From NCBI GenBank assembly GCA_946536925.1, contig CAMNFC010000002.1, positions 1 to 64,000 of the forward strand: a stretch of 64,000 nucleotides of DNA. Reading direction: 5' to 3'. The DNA comes from an uncultured Selenomonadales bacterium. Its GTDB lineage: Bacteria; Bacillota; Negativicutes; Selenomonadales; Selenomonadaceae. The notes beneath the pieces are model-generated. The model was not told where the DNA came from, searched no databases, and saw nothing but the letters and a program-made list of their open reading frames with translations. Position 1 is the first letter of the stretch, and every line of letters begins with the position of its first letter. The translations under genes and the position numbers were made by a program. Below, piece by piece: positions 50,620 to 60,482 of this stretch.

Positions 50620-51096
50620 TTGGAAATTTTAAGTCAGCGGGACAAAGAAATCGTCAAAGCGTTGCAAGAAGATTTTCCGCTGTGCGAGGAGCCGTACAAA
50701 ATTTTGGCCGCGCGAGCCGGAATGAGCGAAGAAGAATTTTTGCAGCGCGTCAAGGAGTTGGTCGACGAAAAAAAAATTCGCAAGATGGGAGCGGTGCTCC
50801 GTCATCGCGAAGTAGGTTTCAATGCAAATGCTTTGTGCGCCTGGCACGTCCCGCCCGAAAAAATCGACGAGATCGCGCAGGTGATGATCTCTCACGCGGC
50901 GGTTTCTCACTGCTACGACAGGACGCCCGCGCCGAACTGGAATTATAATCTTTATACGATGATTCACGCCAAAACCCGCGACGAGTGCGAAAAAATTATC
51001 GGCGAACTTTCAAACCTCACGGGCGTCACAAATTTTAAAATCCTTTACACGAAAAAAGAATGGAAGAAAACCGGAATGAAATATTTTTGCGAATGA
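50620..51096 (+). CDS. ahbB: siroheme decarboxylase subunit AhbB (Lrp/AsnC-like)
   Basis: Second subunit of siroheme decarboxylase, 158 residues, paralogous to AhbA. TTG start at 50620, seven bases after GGAGG. It has 'DKEIVKALQEDFPLCEEPY', 'KKIRKMGAVLRHREVGFNAN' and the characteristic 'AVSHCYDRTPAPNWNYNLY' (His/Tyr/Arg of the heme-precursor site). It implies a route from siroheme to heme or to d1-type heme; ahbC and ahbD are not in this window. The C-terminus ends 'TGMKYFCE'. Confidence 0.88.
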   Translation: MEILSQRDKEIVKALQEDFPLCEEPYKILAARAGMSEEEFLQRVKELVDEKKIRKMGAVLRHREVGFNANALCAWHVPPEKIDEIAQVMISHAAVSHCYDRTPAPNWNYNLYTMIHAKTRDECEKIIGELSNLTGVTNFKILYTKKEWKKTGMKYFCE

Positions 51097-51146
51097 CGGC
51101 AGGAAATTTTTTCCTGCTTAATTTTTTTTGCGCGGGAGGCGTCTCC

Positions 51147-53516
51147 ATGAAGAAAAAACTTTTCCAAATTTTATCCGAGGCCGAAAACGAGGAAGAACTC
51201 AAAAATTTTTTCGCGAAATTTTTCAAGCTCAAACTCTCCACGAAAAATTTTATCGACCTGTACACGCCGCAAATTCTTTTCGAGTTCAAATTTGATTCAA
51301 ATCTTTCAAATCCGCAAGTCCTGGCAAAAATCGTCGCGCAAACTCTTTATTACGTTCGCAGATTAAAATTCGGCTCAGATTTCCGACCCGTAAGCCAAAA
51401 TATTTGCGTCGTCACAAAAAATTCTGCCGCGCTCTTCCCGACCGAAGCTTTTGCCGAATTTTACAACGACGAAAATTACGATTGGGATTTGGCTCCGTCG
51501 TCGCCGTGCAAAAAATTAATCGCCGCGCTGACAAATTTTGACGCCGTAAAAAATTCTCGCGTCTTCGATTTTTCCGTCGTCCAAGAAGAAATTTCTTTTG
51601 CCACGCTCCTCAACAACACGCTCGACAAAAAATCTTTCGCCGCGAAAAAAATTTCCGCAAAAAATTTCGAGCAGATCTTTTTCTACTGGAAAAAACTTTT
51701 CGGGGCGGCCGTCGCCAACGGCAGAAAACCTTCCGAATATTTTATCACCGACATTGAGCAGGGAAAATCCGAGGATTTGCGCCACAGCGTCCTTTTCCGC
51801 ATGGCCGGCGGCGAGCTCGTCGAAAAATCTATCACGCCGAAAAAATATCACGACTTCTGGGATTTTTACGAGAAAATTCAAAACGTCCAAGACATCATCG
51901 CCATTCGCCAGAGGATGGACAGGATGACCGAAGAAAATTTGCGGCGGCGCACGGGTGAATTTTACACGCCGATTCCTTTTGCCGATAAAGCCTTCGATTA
52001 TTTGAAACGCACGCTCGGCCAATGGTGGACGCAAAAAAATTTCCGCCTCTGGGATATGGCCGCGGGCACCGGCAACATCGAATATAATTTCCCGCCCGAA
52101 GTCCTCAAACATTGCTACATTTCCACGCTGCTCAAGGACGACGCCGATTATTGCAAAAAAATTTTCCCCGAAGCCGCCGCCGTCTTCCAATTCGACTTCC
52201 TCAACGACGACGAAAAAAATTTGCCCAAAAATCTCCGCGCCGATTTGAACGACCCCGACGTCCGCTGGATTATTTTTATCAACCCGCCATACGCCACCGC
52301 CAACAACTACGAACGCGACAAAACCAACATAAAAAAAGACGGCGTGGCAGACACCGCGATTAGAAAACTTATGACGGCCGAAGATTTGGGTCAAGCCAGC
52401 CAAGAATTATTTTCCCAGTTCATTTATCGAATCAGCAAAGATTTTTCCAATCGTCAGGCGTGGCTCGGAATGTTTTCAAAGGTTAAATATATCAACGCGA
52501 ACGCCGATCAAAAATTTCGCGACAAAATTTTTTCTTATAAGTTTGAGCGCGGCTTTGTCTTCAACTCGAAAAATTTTCACGGCTGCAAAGCTCAATTCCC
52601 CGTCGGATTTTTGATTTGGAATCTCGCGGAAAAAATTCCTCTCGAAGCTCAAGAAATTTCTTTGGACGTCTTCAACTCGGCCGCAGAAAAAGTTGCCGAA
52701 AAAATTTTTCACGCCGCGAATCAAAAAGAAACTTTAAACAAATGGATTGATCGCCCGCGCAGGACAAAAAAATTTCCGCCGATGTCGAGCGGAATAAATA
52801 TTAATCGCGGCAAAGTTCATTGCGACACAGTTTCAGAAAATTTTTTGGCTGATTTAATGAGTTTGGGAAATGATTTTCTTCACCAAAATTATACAGCGAT
52901 TTTGTCTGGCGTTTATTCGGACGGACACGACATTTCAATCACGCCGGAAAATTTCGAGCAGGCAATGGTGGTGCACATGGTGCGGCGTTTGCCCAAGGCG
53001 ACGTGGCTCAACGACCGCGATCAGTTCATGCAGCCGACGAAAAAATTATCGGCGGAATTTATTTCGGACGCGGTGATTTGGTCATTGTTCGCGCCGTCCA
53101 ACGCCACGGTTTCTTTGCGCAACGTGGAATATGAGGGCGAAATTTATCGCATACCGAATAATTTTTTCCCGTTCACTTTGTCGGAGATAAAAACTTGGCC
53201 GTGCACATCGCCCGAAATCCGAATGCAAATCGCGCGGGCGACCGAAGACCGATTCGCGGCTCTGTGGATAAAAAATCACGCGTTGAGCGCGGAGGCCTCG
53301 GAAATTTTTTCGGCGGCACGAGAGATCTACAAAAAATTTTTCGCGGAGATTGAGCGATTGGACTTGCACCGTTGGAAGATTGAAGACTGGGACGCGGGCT
53401 GGTATCAAATTCGCATGAGCTTGGACGCAAAATTGAGCTTGAAAAAACTTTCGGCGAAATTGGAACCGCAAATTTATGAGCTGGGATTTTTGCGCGACGA
53501 AGTAAAATATTTCTAA
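51147..53516 (+). CDS. type IIG-like restriction/DNA adenine methylase protein
   Basis: 789-residue single-chain protein from ATG 51147, seven bases after GGGAGG; the frame opens earlier but without a ribosome site. The N-terminus has 'FIDLYTPQILFEFKFDSNL' with D37, E46 and K48, a plausible PD-(D/E)xK nuclease core, followed by 'AQTLYYVRRLKFG'. The methylase part has 'TGEFYTPIPFADKAFDYL' (motif X, near 310), 'LWDMAAGTGNIEYNFP' (motif I, SAM) and 'IIFINPPYAT' (motif IV NPPY, N6-adenine). The C-terminal 250 residues would be target recognition. No separate restriction or specificity gene is near. Alternatively an orphan methylase with a dead nuclease domain. Confidence 0.75.
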   Translation: MKKKLFQILSEAENEEELKNFFAKFFKLKLSTKNFIDLYTPQILFEFKFDSNLSNPQVLAKIVAQTLYYVRRLKFGSDFRPVSQNICVVTKNSAALFPTEAFAEFYNDENYDWDLAPSSPCKKLIAALTNFDAVKNSRVFDFSVVQEEISFATLLNNTLDKKSFAAKKISAKNFEQIFFYWKKLFGAAVANGRKPSEYFITDIEQGKSEDLRHSVLFRMAGGELVEKSITPKKYHDFWDFYEKIQNVQDIIAIRQRMDRMTEENLRRRTGEFYTPIPFADKAFDYLKRTLGQWWTQKNFRLWDMAAGTGNIEYNFPPEVLKHCYISTLLKDDADYCKKIFPEAAAVFQFDFLNDDEKNLPKNLRADLNDPDVRWIIFINPPYATANNYERDKTNIKKDGVADTAIRKLMTAEDLGQASQELFSQFIYRISKDFSNRQAWLGMFSKVKYINANADQKFRDKIFSYKFERGFVFNSKNFHGCKAQFPVGFLIWNLAEKIPLEAQEISLDVFNSAAEKVAEKIFHAANQKETLNKWIDRPRRTKKFPPMSSGININRGKVHCDTVSENFLADLMSLGNDFLHQNYTAILSGVYSDGHDISITPENFEQAMVVHMVRRLPKATWLNDRDQFMQPTKKLSAEFISDAVIWSLFAPSNATVSLRNVEYEGEIYRIPNNFFPFTLSEIKTWPCTSPEIRMQIARATEDRFAALWIKNHALSAEASEIFSAAREIYKKFFAEIERLDLHRWKIEDWDAGWYQIRMSLDAKLSLKKLSAKLEPQIYELGFLRDEVKYF

Positions 53517-53524
53517 AAAAAATT

Positions 53525-53552
53525 TCCCCCGCAAGTCGCGAGGGATTTTTTT
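53525..53552 (+). terminator. terminator after the methylase gene, shared with the hybrid kinase gene
   Basis: CCCCGC (53527-53532) with GCG-a-GGG (53538-53544), a stem with one bulge, then TTTTTTTT. Confidence 0.65.
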
Positions 53553-56500
53553 TATTCCTTGATGAGTTCCTGCAAAGCCTTGTAAAGTTGTTCGGGGTCG
53601 GCGGGCTTGGTCAAGTGCGCGTTCATTCCGGCCTTGAGCGAGCGTTGGACGTCCTCATCGAAGGCGTTGGCTGTCATTGCGATAATCGGGACGGTTTTTG
53701 CGTCGGGGTGATTGAGCTTGCGAATTTCTTCCGTGGCTTTGAGGCCGTCCATCACCGGCATGCGGATATCCATGAGCACGGCGTCATAAAATCCTGGCGG
53801 CGAGGCAGCGAATTTTTCCACGGCGATTTTCCCGTTCTCCGCGTGATCGGAAATCATTCCGCGCATTTCCAAAATCATCATCATAATCTCAGCGTTGACG
53901 GGCATATCCTCGACGACGAGAATTTTTCTGCCTTCCAGCTCGACAAATTTTTTTTCGGGGACGGTCTGCCGCTTGCGATTGAAAGCCTGTTGGAATTCGT
54001 AAAGGACGTTGGCCGAAGAGAGCGGCTTGGACATGAAGGTATCGACGCCGGCCTTTGTCGCGCGCTCCTCGACCTCGTACCAGTCGTAAGCCGTCAAGAC
54101 GATGACAGCGGTCTCCTCGCCGAGAATGGAACGAATTTTCCCCGCGAGTTCGATTCCGTCCATTTCTGGCATCAACCAGTCGACGATTATCAAGTTGTAA
54201 TCTTCGCGGCGACCGTGGCGCAAATTTATCAGCTCCAAAGCTTCCTTGCCGCCGGCGCACGTCTCGGATTTTATGCCGACTTCTTCCAGCACGGATTTGG
54301 CATGTTCGCGGGCGAGCGGTTCGTCGTCGACGATGAGCACGGAAAAATCTTGCGGGCGCATTTCGTGGGATTCGTCGCCTTCGGTTCGCGCGGAATCTTT
54401 CAGCGGGACGTTCACGACAAAAGTTGTGCCGACACCTTTTTCCGAATCGACGCTGATTGAGCCGTTCATCATCTCGACGATATTTTTTGTTATCGCCAAG
54501 CCCAAACCGGAGCCGCCGTATTTTGAAGTGGTCGTGTCGTCTTCCTGGCTGAAGGGCTCAAAAATTCTCGGCAGATAATCGCGGCTCATGCCTATTCCCG
54601 TGTCTTTTATCGTGAAGCGGAAATTTGATTGGCCGTCGAATTGCGCGGTGCACTCGATAATCAGCGTGACTTTTCCGCCCGCGTCCGTGAACTTGACGGC
54701 GTTGCCCAAAATATTTATCAGCACCTGCTCAAGCTTGGTGTCGTCGCCGATGTAATATTTTCCGATGTCGCCTTTGAGCTCGCACTCGTACGTTAAATTT
54801 TTTTCGTTGCATTGGCCGTCGACGAGGCTGTTAATCTGATAAATAAACGACGTGAAAGAAAATTCTTCGTTGCGGAAAGACATGCGGCCGCTCTCAATCC
54901 TGCTCATGTCCAAGATGTCGTTGATGATTGACAGGAGGTAGCGCGCGCTCGTCCCGATTTGTTCCAGGTAACTTTTTAGCGTCGGCGTCAAATCTTTGTC
55001 GTGCAGGGCGATGTTGTCCAGGCCGATGATAGCGTTCATTGGCGTGCGGATTTCGTGGCTCATTCGCGAGAGGAAAGCTGTTTTGGCGACGTTGGCCTGC
55101 TTTGCGACGTTGAGCGCGTCTTTCAATCTTGCGTTCTGTTGAATTTGTTTTTGCTGAATCTCGGTCGTGTCGCTTTTGAGCAAAATAAAAAATTCCGCGC
55201 GGGGATCAATCGTGTAGAAGTCGAAGCGTTTATAAAAAGTTTCGCCGCCGATGTTGCAGGCGATGTTGACGACGTACGGCTCGGAAATTTTGAGCTTGTC
55301 TTTAATCGTCGAGAGGCTCAAAGCTTCCGCCAAATTTTTTTTCAACGCGTCGTCACCTTCCAGCACGGGGAAAACTTGATTCTTAAAATATTCGTCGTAA
55401 TTTCCTTCGCGGGTTATCGGGAAGATTGAACCTTTGCCGATGAGCGAAGCGTCGCCGACGACCACGCTGTATTTGTCGTTGACGAGGTAGGCGACCATAT
55501 CGAATTGCCGCGCCAAAATTTTATCGAGCAGAGCACCTTCGACTTTTTCTTTGCCGGCTTCCTGCTCGGAAATAAAAATTATAATTTCGTTCGAGATTGG
55601 GTGGCGCGTGAAGACCGCACGATAATTCACGTAACAATAATGGCCGTCACGTCGACGAGAGAAAAGATACATTGAAAGTTGAGTTTCGCCGCGCAGAAAA
55701 CGGGCTTTGATATTTTCCGCGTCGAAATTTTCCAGGAAAGCTTCGCGCTCCTCGTCAATCGGATAATTTTTTGAACGCAGATTGATCAGCTCGGAATAGG
55801 GGCGAATGACCGAATCGGTGCCGAACAAATCTTTGCCTTGGACGTCCTCGACTTTGTTGCGCGTGACGTTTGCTCTGAACATGGAAAGCGTCCGCTCGTT
55901 TGCGCGATAAAAATTGTCGGCGATGGACATGTACGTGCGTTGAAGTCGTTGCGCATAAACTTTGGCGGCCGTCACGTCGAAAAAATTGCAACAGACGTAA
56001 TGCTCGTTGAAATCGTCGATGAACGTGAAGCTGACGAGGCACCAAACAATTTCACCGCTCCCCGTCGTCTGCCGAATCGTCAAATCTTTCGTGCTCTCTT
56101 CGGACACGCGGCGGCGCAGCATTCTTTTTACGGCAAGGCGGTCGTCTGCGTGCGTGAAGGCGATGATTCCGTTTGCGTTCAAATTTTTTTGGGCGTCCTC
56201 CACGGAGCAATTCATCAGCCGCGCAAAACTTTTCGACACGAAGACGGCTTCAAACTTCCCGTAATCTTTTTCGCGCAAAAGAATTATCGCGCCCTCCATT
56301 TTGCGAATCGAACGGAGAAAATGATTGCGCGCGGAAAGTTTTTCGTGCTCAGAAATTTTCATCAACGTGAAGCCGACGTACGGCGCGGGGAAATTTTCAA
56401 TCGGTGCGGACAAAAATTTTTCTCCGTCGACGATTTGGCTGACGAGGGAGCCGACGAAATTTTTTTTGCCCAAGAGGCCGGCGAACGGCTCATTACCGAA

Positions 56501-56614
56501 GACAATACGATAATCGCGCGCGGAACCGTCCGCATTCAAAACGGGCGTGCAGATAAAAATTGCCAGTGGCAGTTCTTCAAACTTCGTCGTATCGAACGGC
56601 AATGAACTGTTCAT
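53552..56614 (-). CDS. hybrid sensor histidine kinase with PAS domains and two receiver domains
   Basis: 1020-residue cytoplasmic phosphorelay protein with no clear membrane helix. PAS-like regions lie at about 10-110 and 110-225 ('IVWCLVSFTFIDDFNEHYVC'). A third unit is at about 380-500. HisKA has 'TAFLSRMSHEIRTPMNAIIG' (phospho-His). The ATPase has 'NILGNAVKFTDAGG', 'IKDTGIGMS' and 'GSGLGLAITK'. Two receivers follow: the first with Asp in 'LIIVDWLMPEMDG', the second in 'AVLMDIRMPVMDG'. No output or Hpt domain is present. ATG 56614 follows GAGAGG. The signal and the downstream partner are unknown. It is alone in its transcript. Confidence 0.93.
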   Translation of the reverse strand: MNSSLPFDTTKFEELPLAIFICTPVLNADGSARDYRIVFGNEPFAGLLGKKNFVGSLVSQIVDGEKFLSAPIENFPAPYVGFTLMKISEHEKLSARNHFLRSIRKMEGAIILLREKDYGKFEAVFVSKSFARLMNCSVEDAQKNLNANGIIAFTHADDRLAVKRMLRRRVSEESTKDLTIRQTTGSGEIVWCLVSFTFIDDFNEHYVCCNFFDVTAAKVYAQRLQRTYMSIADNFYRANERTLSMFRANVTRNKVEDVQGKDLFGTDSVIRPYSELINLRSKNYPIDEEREAFLENFDAENIKARFLRGETQLSMYLFSRRRDGHYCYVNYRAVFTRHPISNEIIIFISEQEAGKEKVEGALLDKILARQFDMVAYLVNDKYSVVVGDASLIGKGSIFPITREGNYDEYFKNQVFPVLEGDDALKKNLAEALSLSTIKDKLKISEPYVVNIACNIGGETFYKRFDFYTIDPRAEFFILLKSDTTEIQQKQIQQNARLKDALNVAKQANVAKTAFLSRMSHEIRTPMNAIIGLDNIALHDKDLTPTLKSYLEQIGTSARYLLSIINDILDMSRIESGRMSFRNEEFSFTSFIYQINSLVDGQCNEKNLTYECELKGDIGKYYIGDDTKLEQVLINILGNAVKFTDAGGKVTLIIECTAQFDGQSNFRFTIKDTGIGMSRDYLPRIFEPFSQEDDTTTSKYGGSGLGLAITKNIVEMMNGSISVDSEKGVGTTFVVNVPLKDSARTEGDESHEMRPQDFSVLIVDDEPLAREHAKSVLEEVGIKSETCAGGKEALELINLRHGRREDYNLIIVDWLMPEMDGIELAGKIRSILGEETAVIVLTAYDWYEVEERATKAGVDTFMSKPLSSANVLYEFQQAFNRKRQTVPEKKFVELEGRKILVVEDMPVNAEIMMMILEMRGMISDHAENGKIAVEKFAASPPGFYDAVLMDIRMPVMDGLKATEEIRKLNHPDAKTVPIIAMTANAFDEDVQRSLKAGMNAHLTKPADPEQLYKALQELIKE

Positions 56615-56635
56615 AAAAATTTCCTCTCTTCCAAA

Positions 56636-56681
56636 AAAAATCGGCGGTCGAGACTCTCTCGGAATCCCGCCGCCAATTATA
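56636..56681 (-). promoter_or_regulatory. extended -10 promoter overlapping a terminator-like hairpin
   Basis: On the minus strand TGCTATAAT (-10 hexamer 56681-56676) faces the hybrid kinase gene. Immediately after it is a stem between 56674-56668 and 56648-56642 (GGCGGCG with ACCGCCG) followed by ATTTTTTTT. Transcripts from this promoter would start inside the stem. The hairpin therefore more likely ends transcripts coming from further upstream. Confidence 0.5.
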
Positions 56682-56700
56682 GCAGGTCTGAACTTTTTGT

Positions 56701-56870
56701 GCGAATTTTTTTTCGCGTTGAAGGCTAATCGGACTAATCAACCGATTAGGCGAAAACGAAAACCCCCGTACAGTTAATCACTCTGCGCGGGGGTTCTTCG
56801 TTTGTGTACACGATGCCTAGTCACACTCTTTAAATAGTTTTACGCTCGTGACGAAAATTTATCACACGGA
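56701..56870. other. structured intergenic region of unknown role
   Basis: Two hairpins lie in tandem: CTAATCGG/CCGATTAG (about 56725-56749), and a long stem joining AACGAA-AACCCCCG to CGGGGGTT-CTTCGTT (about 56755-56802). On the minus strand the second stem is followed by TTTTCGTTTT, a possible terminator for the Asp23-type gene ending at 56885. The flanking stretch to 56870 has no reading frame. The size and stacking suggest a small RNA or a double terminator. Confidence 0.5.
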
Positions 56871-56884
56871 AAAAATTTTGTCAA

Positions 56885-57727
56885 TCAGAAAAATTTTCGG
56901 CGTTGCTCGACGTAAAGAGCTCGCACGCTGATATCCACGGCGTGAACGATCATTCCCGTTGTGAACTCGACGGCGTCGCGGATGTGGCTTTGCGTCTGGC
57001 GAATGAGCGTGGGAATGTGGCTACCGTAGCTCAAGACGACTTCGCAAGAAATTTTCAGGCCGCGGTCTTCGTTGCCCTTGAAGACGTGATGAACCGTGAC
57101 GCTTTTCAAACTTTTGACGAGCGGGCGGATAATTTTTTCGACGATGGCCTGGACAACTTTGTCTTCGATGATCAATTTGCCGTAGTAGCTGAAGACGGGG
57201 CGCACGATTGATTTTTCACCGAGCTTGCGGCGGCGAACGGGCGATTGCTTGAAGAAAGATTGCAGCGGGTTGACCAGGAAGCCCGAAAAGTGCGGCTTGA
57301 GTTCAATCGTCGGGACGGGGATTATGTGCTTGCCTTCTTTTAGGCGGTGGAATTGTGCCGTTTCAATTTCCGTTCGAGAGGCGATGTCTTCTATGCGCAC
57401 GATTTGTTGGATGGGCGGCAGTTCGAGCGTCTTGGCGATTTTTTGAACCATGTTCTCGCTCGTGCCGATGACCAAAATTCTGTGCGGCTGAACTTCCTTT
57501 ATCGCCTTGGAGACCTGTTCGGCGTGGCCGGGCAAGACAAAAATCGCGCGACGCACCGCCATGATTTTGCTTTTTTCAGTCTTGGCAGATTCGCCTGCCA
57601 CGATGTGCCCGTCCTTGATTAAAATTCCGTCGTCGATAATCGTGTCGGCTCCGTGTTCGCGTGCCACCTGCAGGGCGCGATGACTTTTGCCCGTGCCGCT
57701 CGGTCCGACCAGTGCAATCACGTCCAT
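56885..57727 (-). CDS. P-loop protein with Asp23/Gls24-like C-terminal domain
   Basis: 280 residues from ATG 57727, eight bases after AAAGGAG. The N-terminus has a Walker A loop 'IALVGPSGTGKSHRALQVA' (G8-S15) and 'ADTIIDDGILIKDGHIVAGE'. The C-terminal 100 residues ('GLKISCEVVLSYGSHIPTLI' to 'GMIVHAVDISVRALYVEQ') look like the Asp23/alkaline shock family, which forms membrane-associated envelope-stress assemblies in Gram-positive bacteria. Joining a nucleotide-binding domain to Asp23 is the known form of a Firmicute family without a clear function. It is the third gene after argG-argH, 28 bases downstream. Confidence 0.7.
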   Translation of the reverse strand: MDVIALVGPSGTGKSHRALQVAREHGADTIIDDGILIKDGHIVAGESAKTEKSKIMAVRRAIFVLPGHAEQVSKAIKEVQPHRILVIGTSENMVQKIAKTLELPPIQQIVRIEDIASRTEIETAQFHRLKEGKHIIPVPTIELKPHFSGFLVNPLQSFFKQSPVRRRKLGEKSIVRPVFSYYGKLIIEDKVVQAIVEKIIRPLVKSLKSVTVHHVFKGNEDRGLKISCEVVLSYGSHIPTLIRQTQSHIRDAVEFTTGMIVHAVDISVRALYVEQRRKFF

Positions 57728-57755
57728 AAAAATTTCTCCTTTAAAAATAATTTCG

Positions 57756-59144
57756 TCAGGAATTTTTTTCGAGCCACGACCTCGCAAACTCAATTTGAAG
57801 CTCAATTTGCCGCGGAGAAGTCCCGCCTTGAGAATTTCTGGCTGCCACGCACGTTTCAGGCTTTATCGCGTCGAAAATGTCGGCTTCAAACAGCGGCGAA
57901 AACTTTTTGAACTCGTCGAGCGTCAAATCTTTGATGTAAAGCTCTTTTTCAATGCAATAACGAACAATTTTGCCCGAAACCTCGTGCGCGAGGCGAAAAG
58001 GCAAATTTTTTTTGACCAAATAGTCCGCAACGTCCGTCGCGTTGGAAAAATCCTCTTCAACGGCGCGGCGCATGTTTTTTTTGCGAATTTTCATGCCCGA
58101 AACGATTTGCGCGAACACTGACAGCGAAAATTTCACCGTATCGAGCGCGTCGAAGACTCCTTCCTTGTCTTCCTGCAAATCTTTGTTGTAAGCGAGCGGC
58201 AAGGCCTTTATCGTCGTCAAAAGTGCCGTTAAGTGTCCGAAAACTCTTCCAGCCTTCCCGCGAACCAATTCCGGCACGTCGGGATTTTTTTTCTGCGGCA
58301 TCATCGATGAGCCTGTGCAATGCGCGTCGTCCAGCTCAACGAACGAAAATTCGCGGCTGCACCAAAAAATTATCTCCTCGCTGAATCTCGACAGGTGAAT
58401 CATCAAAATTGACGCCGCAGACAAAAATTCCAGCAAATAATCGCGGTCACTCACGGCGTCGAGGCTGTTTTGATAAATTTCGCCGAATTTTAACTCGCGG
58501 GCGACAAAATTTCTATCAATCGGCAAAGTTGTGCCTGCCAACGCGCCCGCACCCAACGGCATGATGTCCGCGCGGGAATAAACGCCCTCGAATCGTTCAA
58601 AATCCCGTTTCAGCATGAAAAAATACGCCAGCAGGTGATGAGCAAACAAAATCGGTTGCGCGCGCTGCAAATGTGTGTAGCCGGGAAAAATTACGTCGGA
58701 ATTTTTTTCTGCCGCGTCCACGAGAGCCTTTTGAAGCTCCAAAATCAGTTTTTGAATCTCGCGAACCTGTTTTCTCATGTAAAGATGAGTGTCGAGCGCA
58801 ACTTGGTCGTTTCGAGAGCGTGCCGTGTGCAATTTCCCGCCGACCGCGCCGATTTCTTCCGTCAACGCCGCCTCAACGTTCATGTGGATATCTTCGAGCG
58901 CGATTTTAAATTCAAAGTCGCCCGAATCGATTTTTTTAAGGATTTTTTCCAAGCCCGCGCAGATTTTTTGCGAATCGTCCTCGGAAATGATTTTTTGAGC
59001 CGCCAACATCTTTGCGTGCGCGATTGAGCCTTCGATATCCTCGCGATACATGCGTTTATCAAAATTTATCGACGCCTGAAACTCATTTATCATCTCGTCG
59101 GTCGATTTCTCAAATCTTCCGCCCCAAAGTTGTTTGTTGCTCAT
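57756..59144 (-). CDS. argH: argininosuccinate lyase
   Basis: Last step of arginine synthesis, splitting argininosuccinate to arginine and fumarate. 462 residues, full length. '[20 protein letters not shown]' at the N-terminus, '[19 protein letters not shown]', '[12 protein letters not shown]' (catalytic His region) and the flexible signature loop '[16 protein letters not shown]' with the catalytic Ser. The ATG overlaps the argG stop (ATGA at 59141-59144). Confidence 0.97.
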   Translation of the reverse strand: MSNKQLWGGRFEKSTDEMINEFQASINFDKRMYREDIEGSIAHAKMLAAQKIISEDDSQKICAGLEKILKKIDSGDFEFKIALEDIHMNVEAALTEEIGAVGGKLHTARSRNDQVALDTHLYMRKQVREIQKLILELQKALVDAAEKNSDVIFPGYTHLQRAQPILFAHHLLAYFFMLKRDFERFEGVYSRADIMPLGAGALAGTTLPIDRNFVARELKFGEIYQNSLDAVSDRDYLLEFLSAASILMIHLSRFSEEIIFWCSREFSFVELDDAHCTGSSMMPQKKNPDVPELVRGKAGRVFGHLTALLTTIKALPLAYNKDLQEDKEGVFDALDTVKFSLSVFAQIVSGMKIRKKNMRRAVEEDFSNATDVADYLVKKNLPFRLAHEVSGKIVRYCIEKELYIKDLTLDEFKKFSPLFEADIFDAIKPETCVAARNSQGGTSPRQIELQIEFARSWLEKNS

Positions 59145-60343
59145 TTTTTGTTCACCAAGGCGCGAACTTTCAGCGGCAGACCGAAAAGATTGATAAATCC
59201 GGTCGCGTCGGCCTGATTGTAAACGTCATCGTGCTCGAAAGTCACAAATTCTTGGCTGTAGAGCGAATACGGCGATTTTGAGCCCGCAGAAATGATATTT
59301 CCCTTGTAAAGTTTCAATTTGACCGTGCCCGTGACAGTTTTTTGAGTTTCGTCGACAAAAGCCGCCAAAGCTTCGCGCAAAGGAGCAAACCACATGCCGT
59401 CGTAGACCAATTCGCCATATTTAACCGCAACGTGCTGTTTGAAATGGAAAGTCGCGCGATCGAGGCAAAGATATTCCAATTCGCGGTGAGCGTAGTAAAG
59501 AATCGATCCTGCGGGATTTTCGTAAACTCCGCGGCTTTTCATGCCGACCAAACGATTTTCGCAGATATCGACGATGCCGACGCCGTTTCTCGCGCCAATT
59601 TCGTTCAATTTCGTCACGAGAGCCACCGAATCGAGTTTTTCGCCGTTAATTGCAATCGGAATGCCCTTTTCAAAGTCGATAGTGACTTCTTCGGGCTTAT
59701 CGGGGGCGTTTTCGGGCGCAACACTTATCAAAAACATTTTATTTTGCGGCGCATTCCACGGATCTTCCAAATCGGAGCCTTCGTGCGACAAATGCCAAAT
59801 ATTTCTGTCCATGCTGTAGGTTTTGTTCGCGGCGGCAATCGGAATGTCGTGTTTTTTCGCGTATTCAATCTCGGATTCGCGGCTGTCGAGTTCCCATTCG
59901 CGCCAAGGAGCGATAATTTTCAATTCGGGAGCCAAAGCCTTGACCGTGAGCTCAAAACGGACTTGATCATTGCCTTTTCCCGTCGCACCGTGAGCCACAG
60001 CGTCGCAACCTTCCGCCAAAGCCACTTCAACCAATTTTTTTGCGATAATCGGGCGAGCAAACGACGTTCCGAGCAAATATTTCTCCTCGTAAGTCGCTGA
60101 GGCCTTGAGCGTGGGGAAAATGTAGTTTTCGATGAAATCTTTCGTGAGATCGGCGATAAAAACCTTCGACGCGCCCGATTTCAAAGCTTTATCGTGCACA
60201 ACGTTGAGTTCGTCGCCCTGACCGACGTCCGCGCACACCGCAATGACTTCGCAGCCGTAATTTTCTTTGAGCCACGGGATAATAACCGAGGTATCGAGGC
60301 CGCCGCTGTATGCGAGCGCAACTTTTTTAACAGAATTCTTCAT
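59141..60343 (-). CDS. argG: argininosuccinate synthase
   Basis: Joins citrulline and aspartate with ATP. 400 residues, normal length. '[20 protein letters not shown]' is the ATP pyrophosphatase loop, '[14 protein letters not shown]' and '[20 protein letters not shown]' are family motifs. ATG 60343 follows AAGGAG. First gene of argG-argH and the Asp23-type gene. carAB at 22-28 kb supplies the carbamoyl phosphate for the same pathway. Confidence 0.97.
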   Translation of the reverse strand: MKNSVKKVALAYSGGLDTSVIIPWLKENYGCEVIAVCADVGQGDELNVVHDKALKSGASKVFIADLTKDFIENYIFPTLKASATYEEKYLLGTSFARPIIAKKLVEVALAEGCDAVAHGATGKGNDQVRFELTVKALAPELKIIAPWREWELDSRESEIEYAKKHDIPIAAANKTYSMDRNIWHLSHEGSDLEDPWNAPQNKMFLISVAPENAPDKPEEVTIDFEKGIPIAINGEKLDSVALVTKLNEIGARNGVGIVDICENRLVGMKSRGVYENPAGSILYYAHRELEYLCLDRATFHFKQHVAVKYGELVYDGMWFAPLREALAAFVDETQKTVTGTVKLKLYKGNIISAGSKSPYSLYSQEFVTFEHDDVYNQADATGFINLFGLPLKVRALVNKK

Positions 60344-60382
60344 TTTGATATCTCCTTCGAGAAAATTTTGTGTAACGCATGC

Positions 60383-60411
60383 ATTTTACCTTCGCAACCG
60401 AATATTGTCAA
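60383..60411 (-). promoter_or_regulatory. argG operon promoter
   Basis: On the minus strand perfect TTGACA (60411-60406), 17 bases, TAAAAT (60388-60383). The A/T-rich stretch around TGCATGCGTTA next to it could hold an ArgR site, but no clear ARG box pair is visible. Confidence 0.75.
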
Positions 60412-60482
60412 AAAATCCTGTAACAAATCCTTCTAATCAACATATAAGGAACAGAAAATAAATTTTAAAGGAGAAAACAGAA

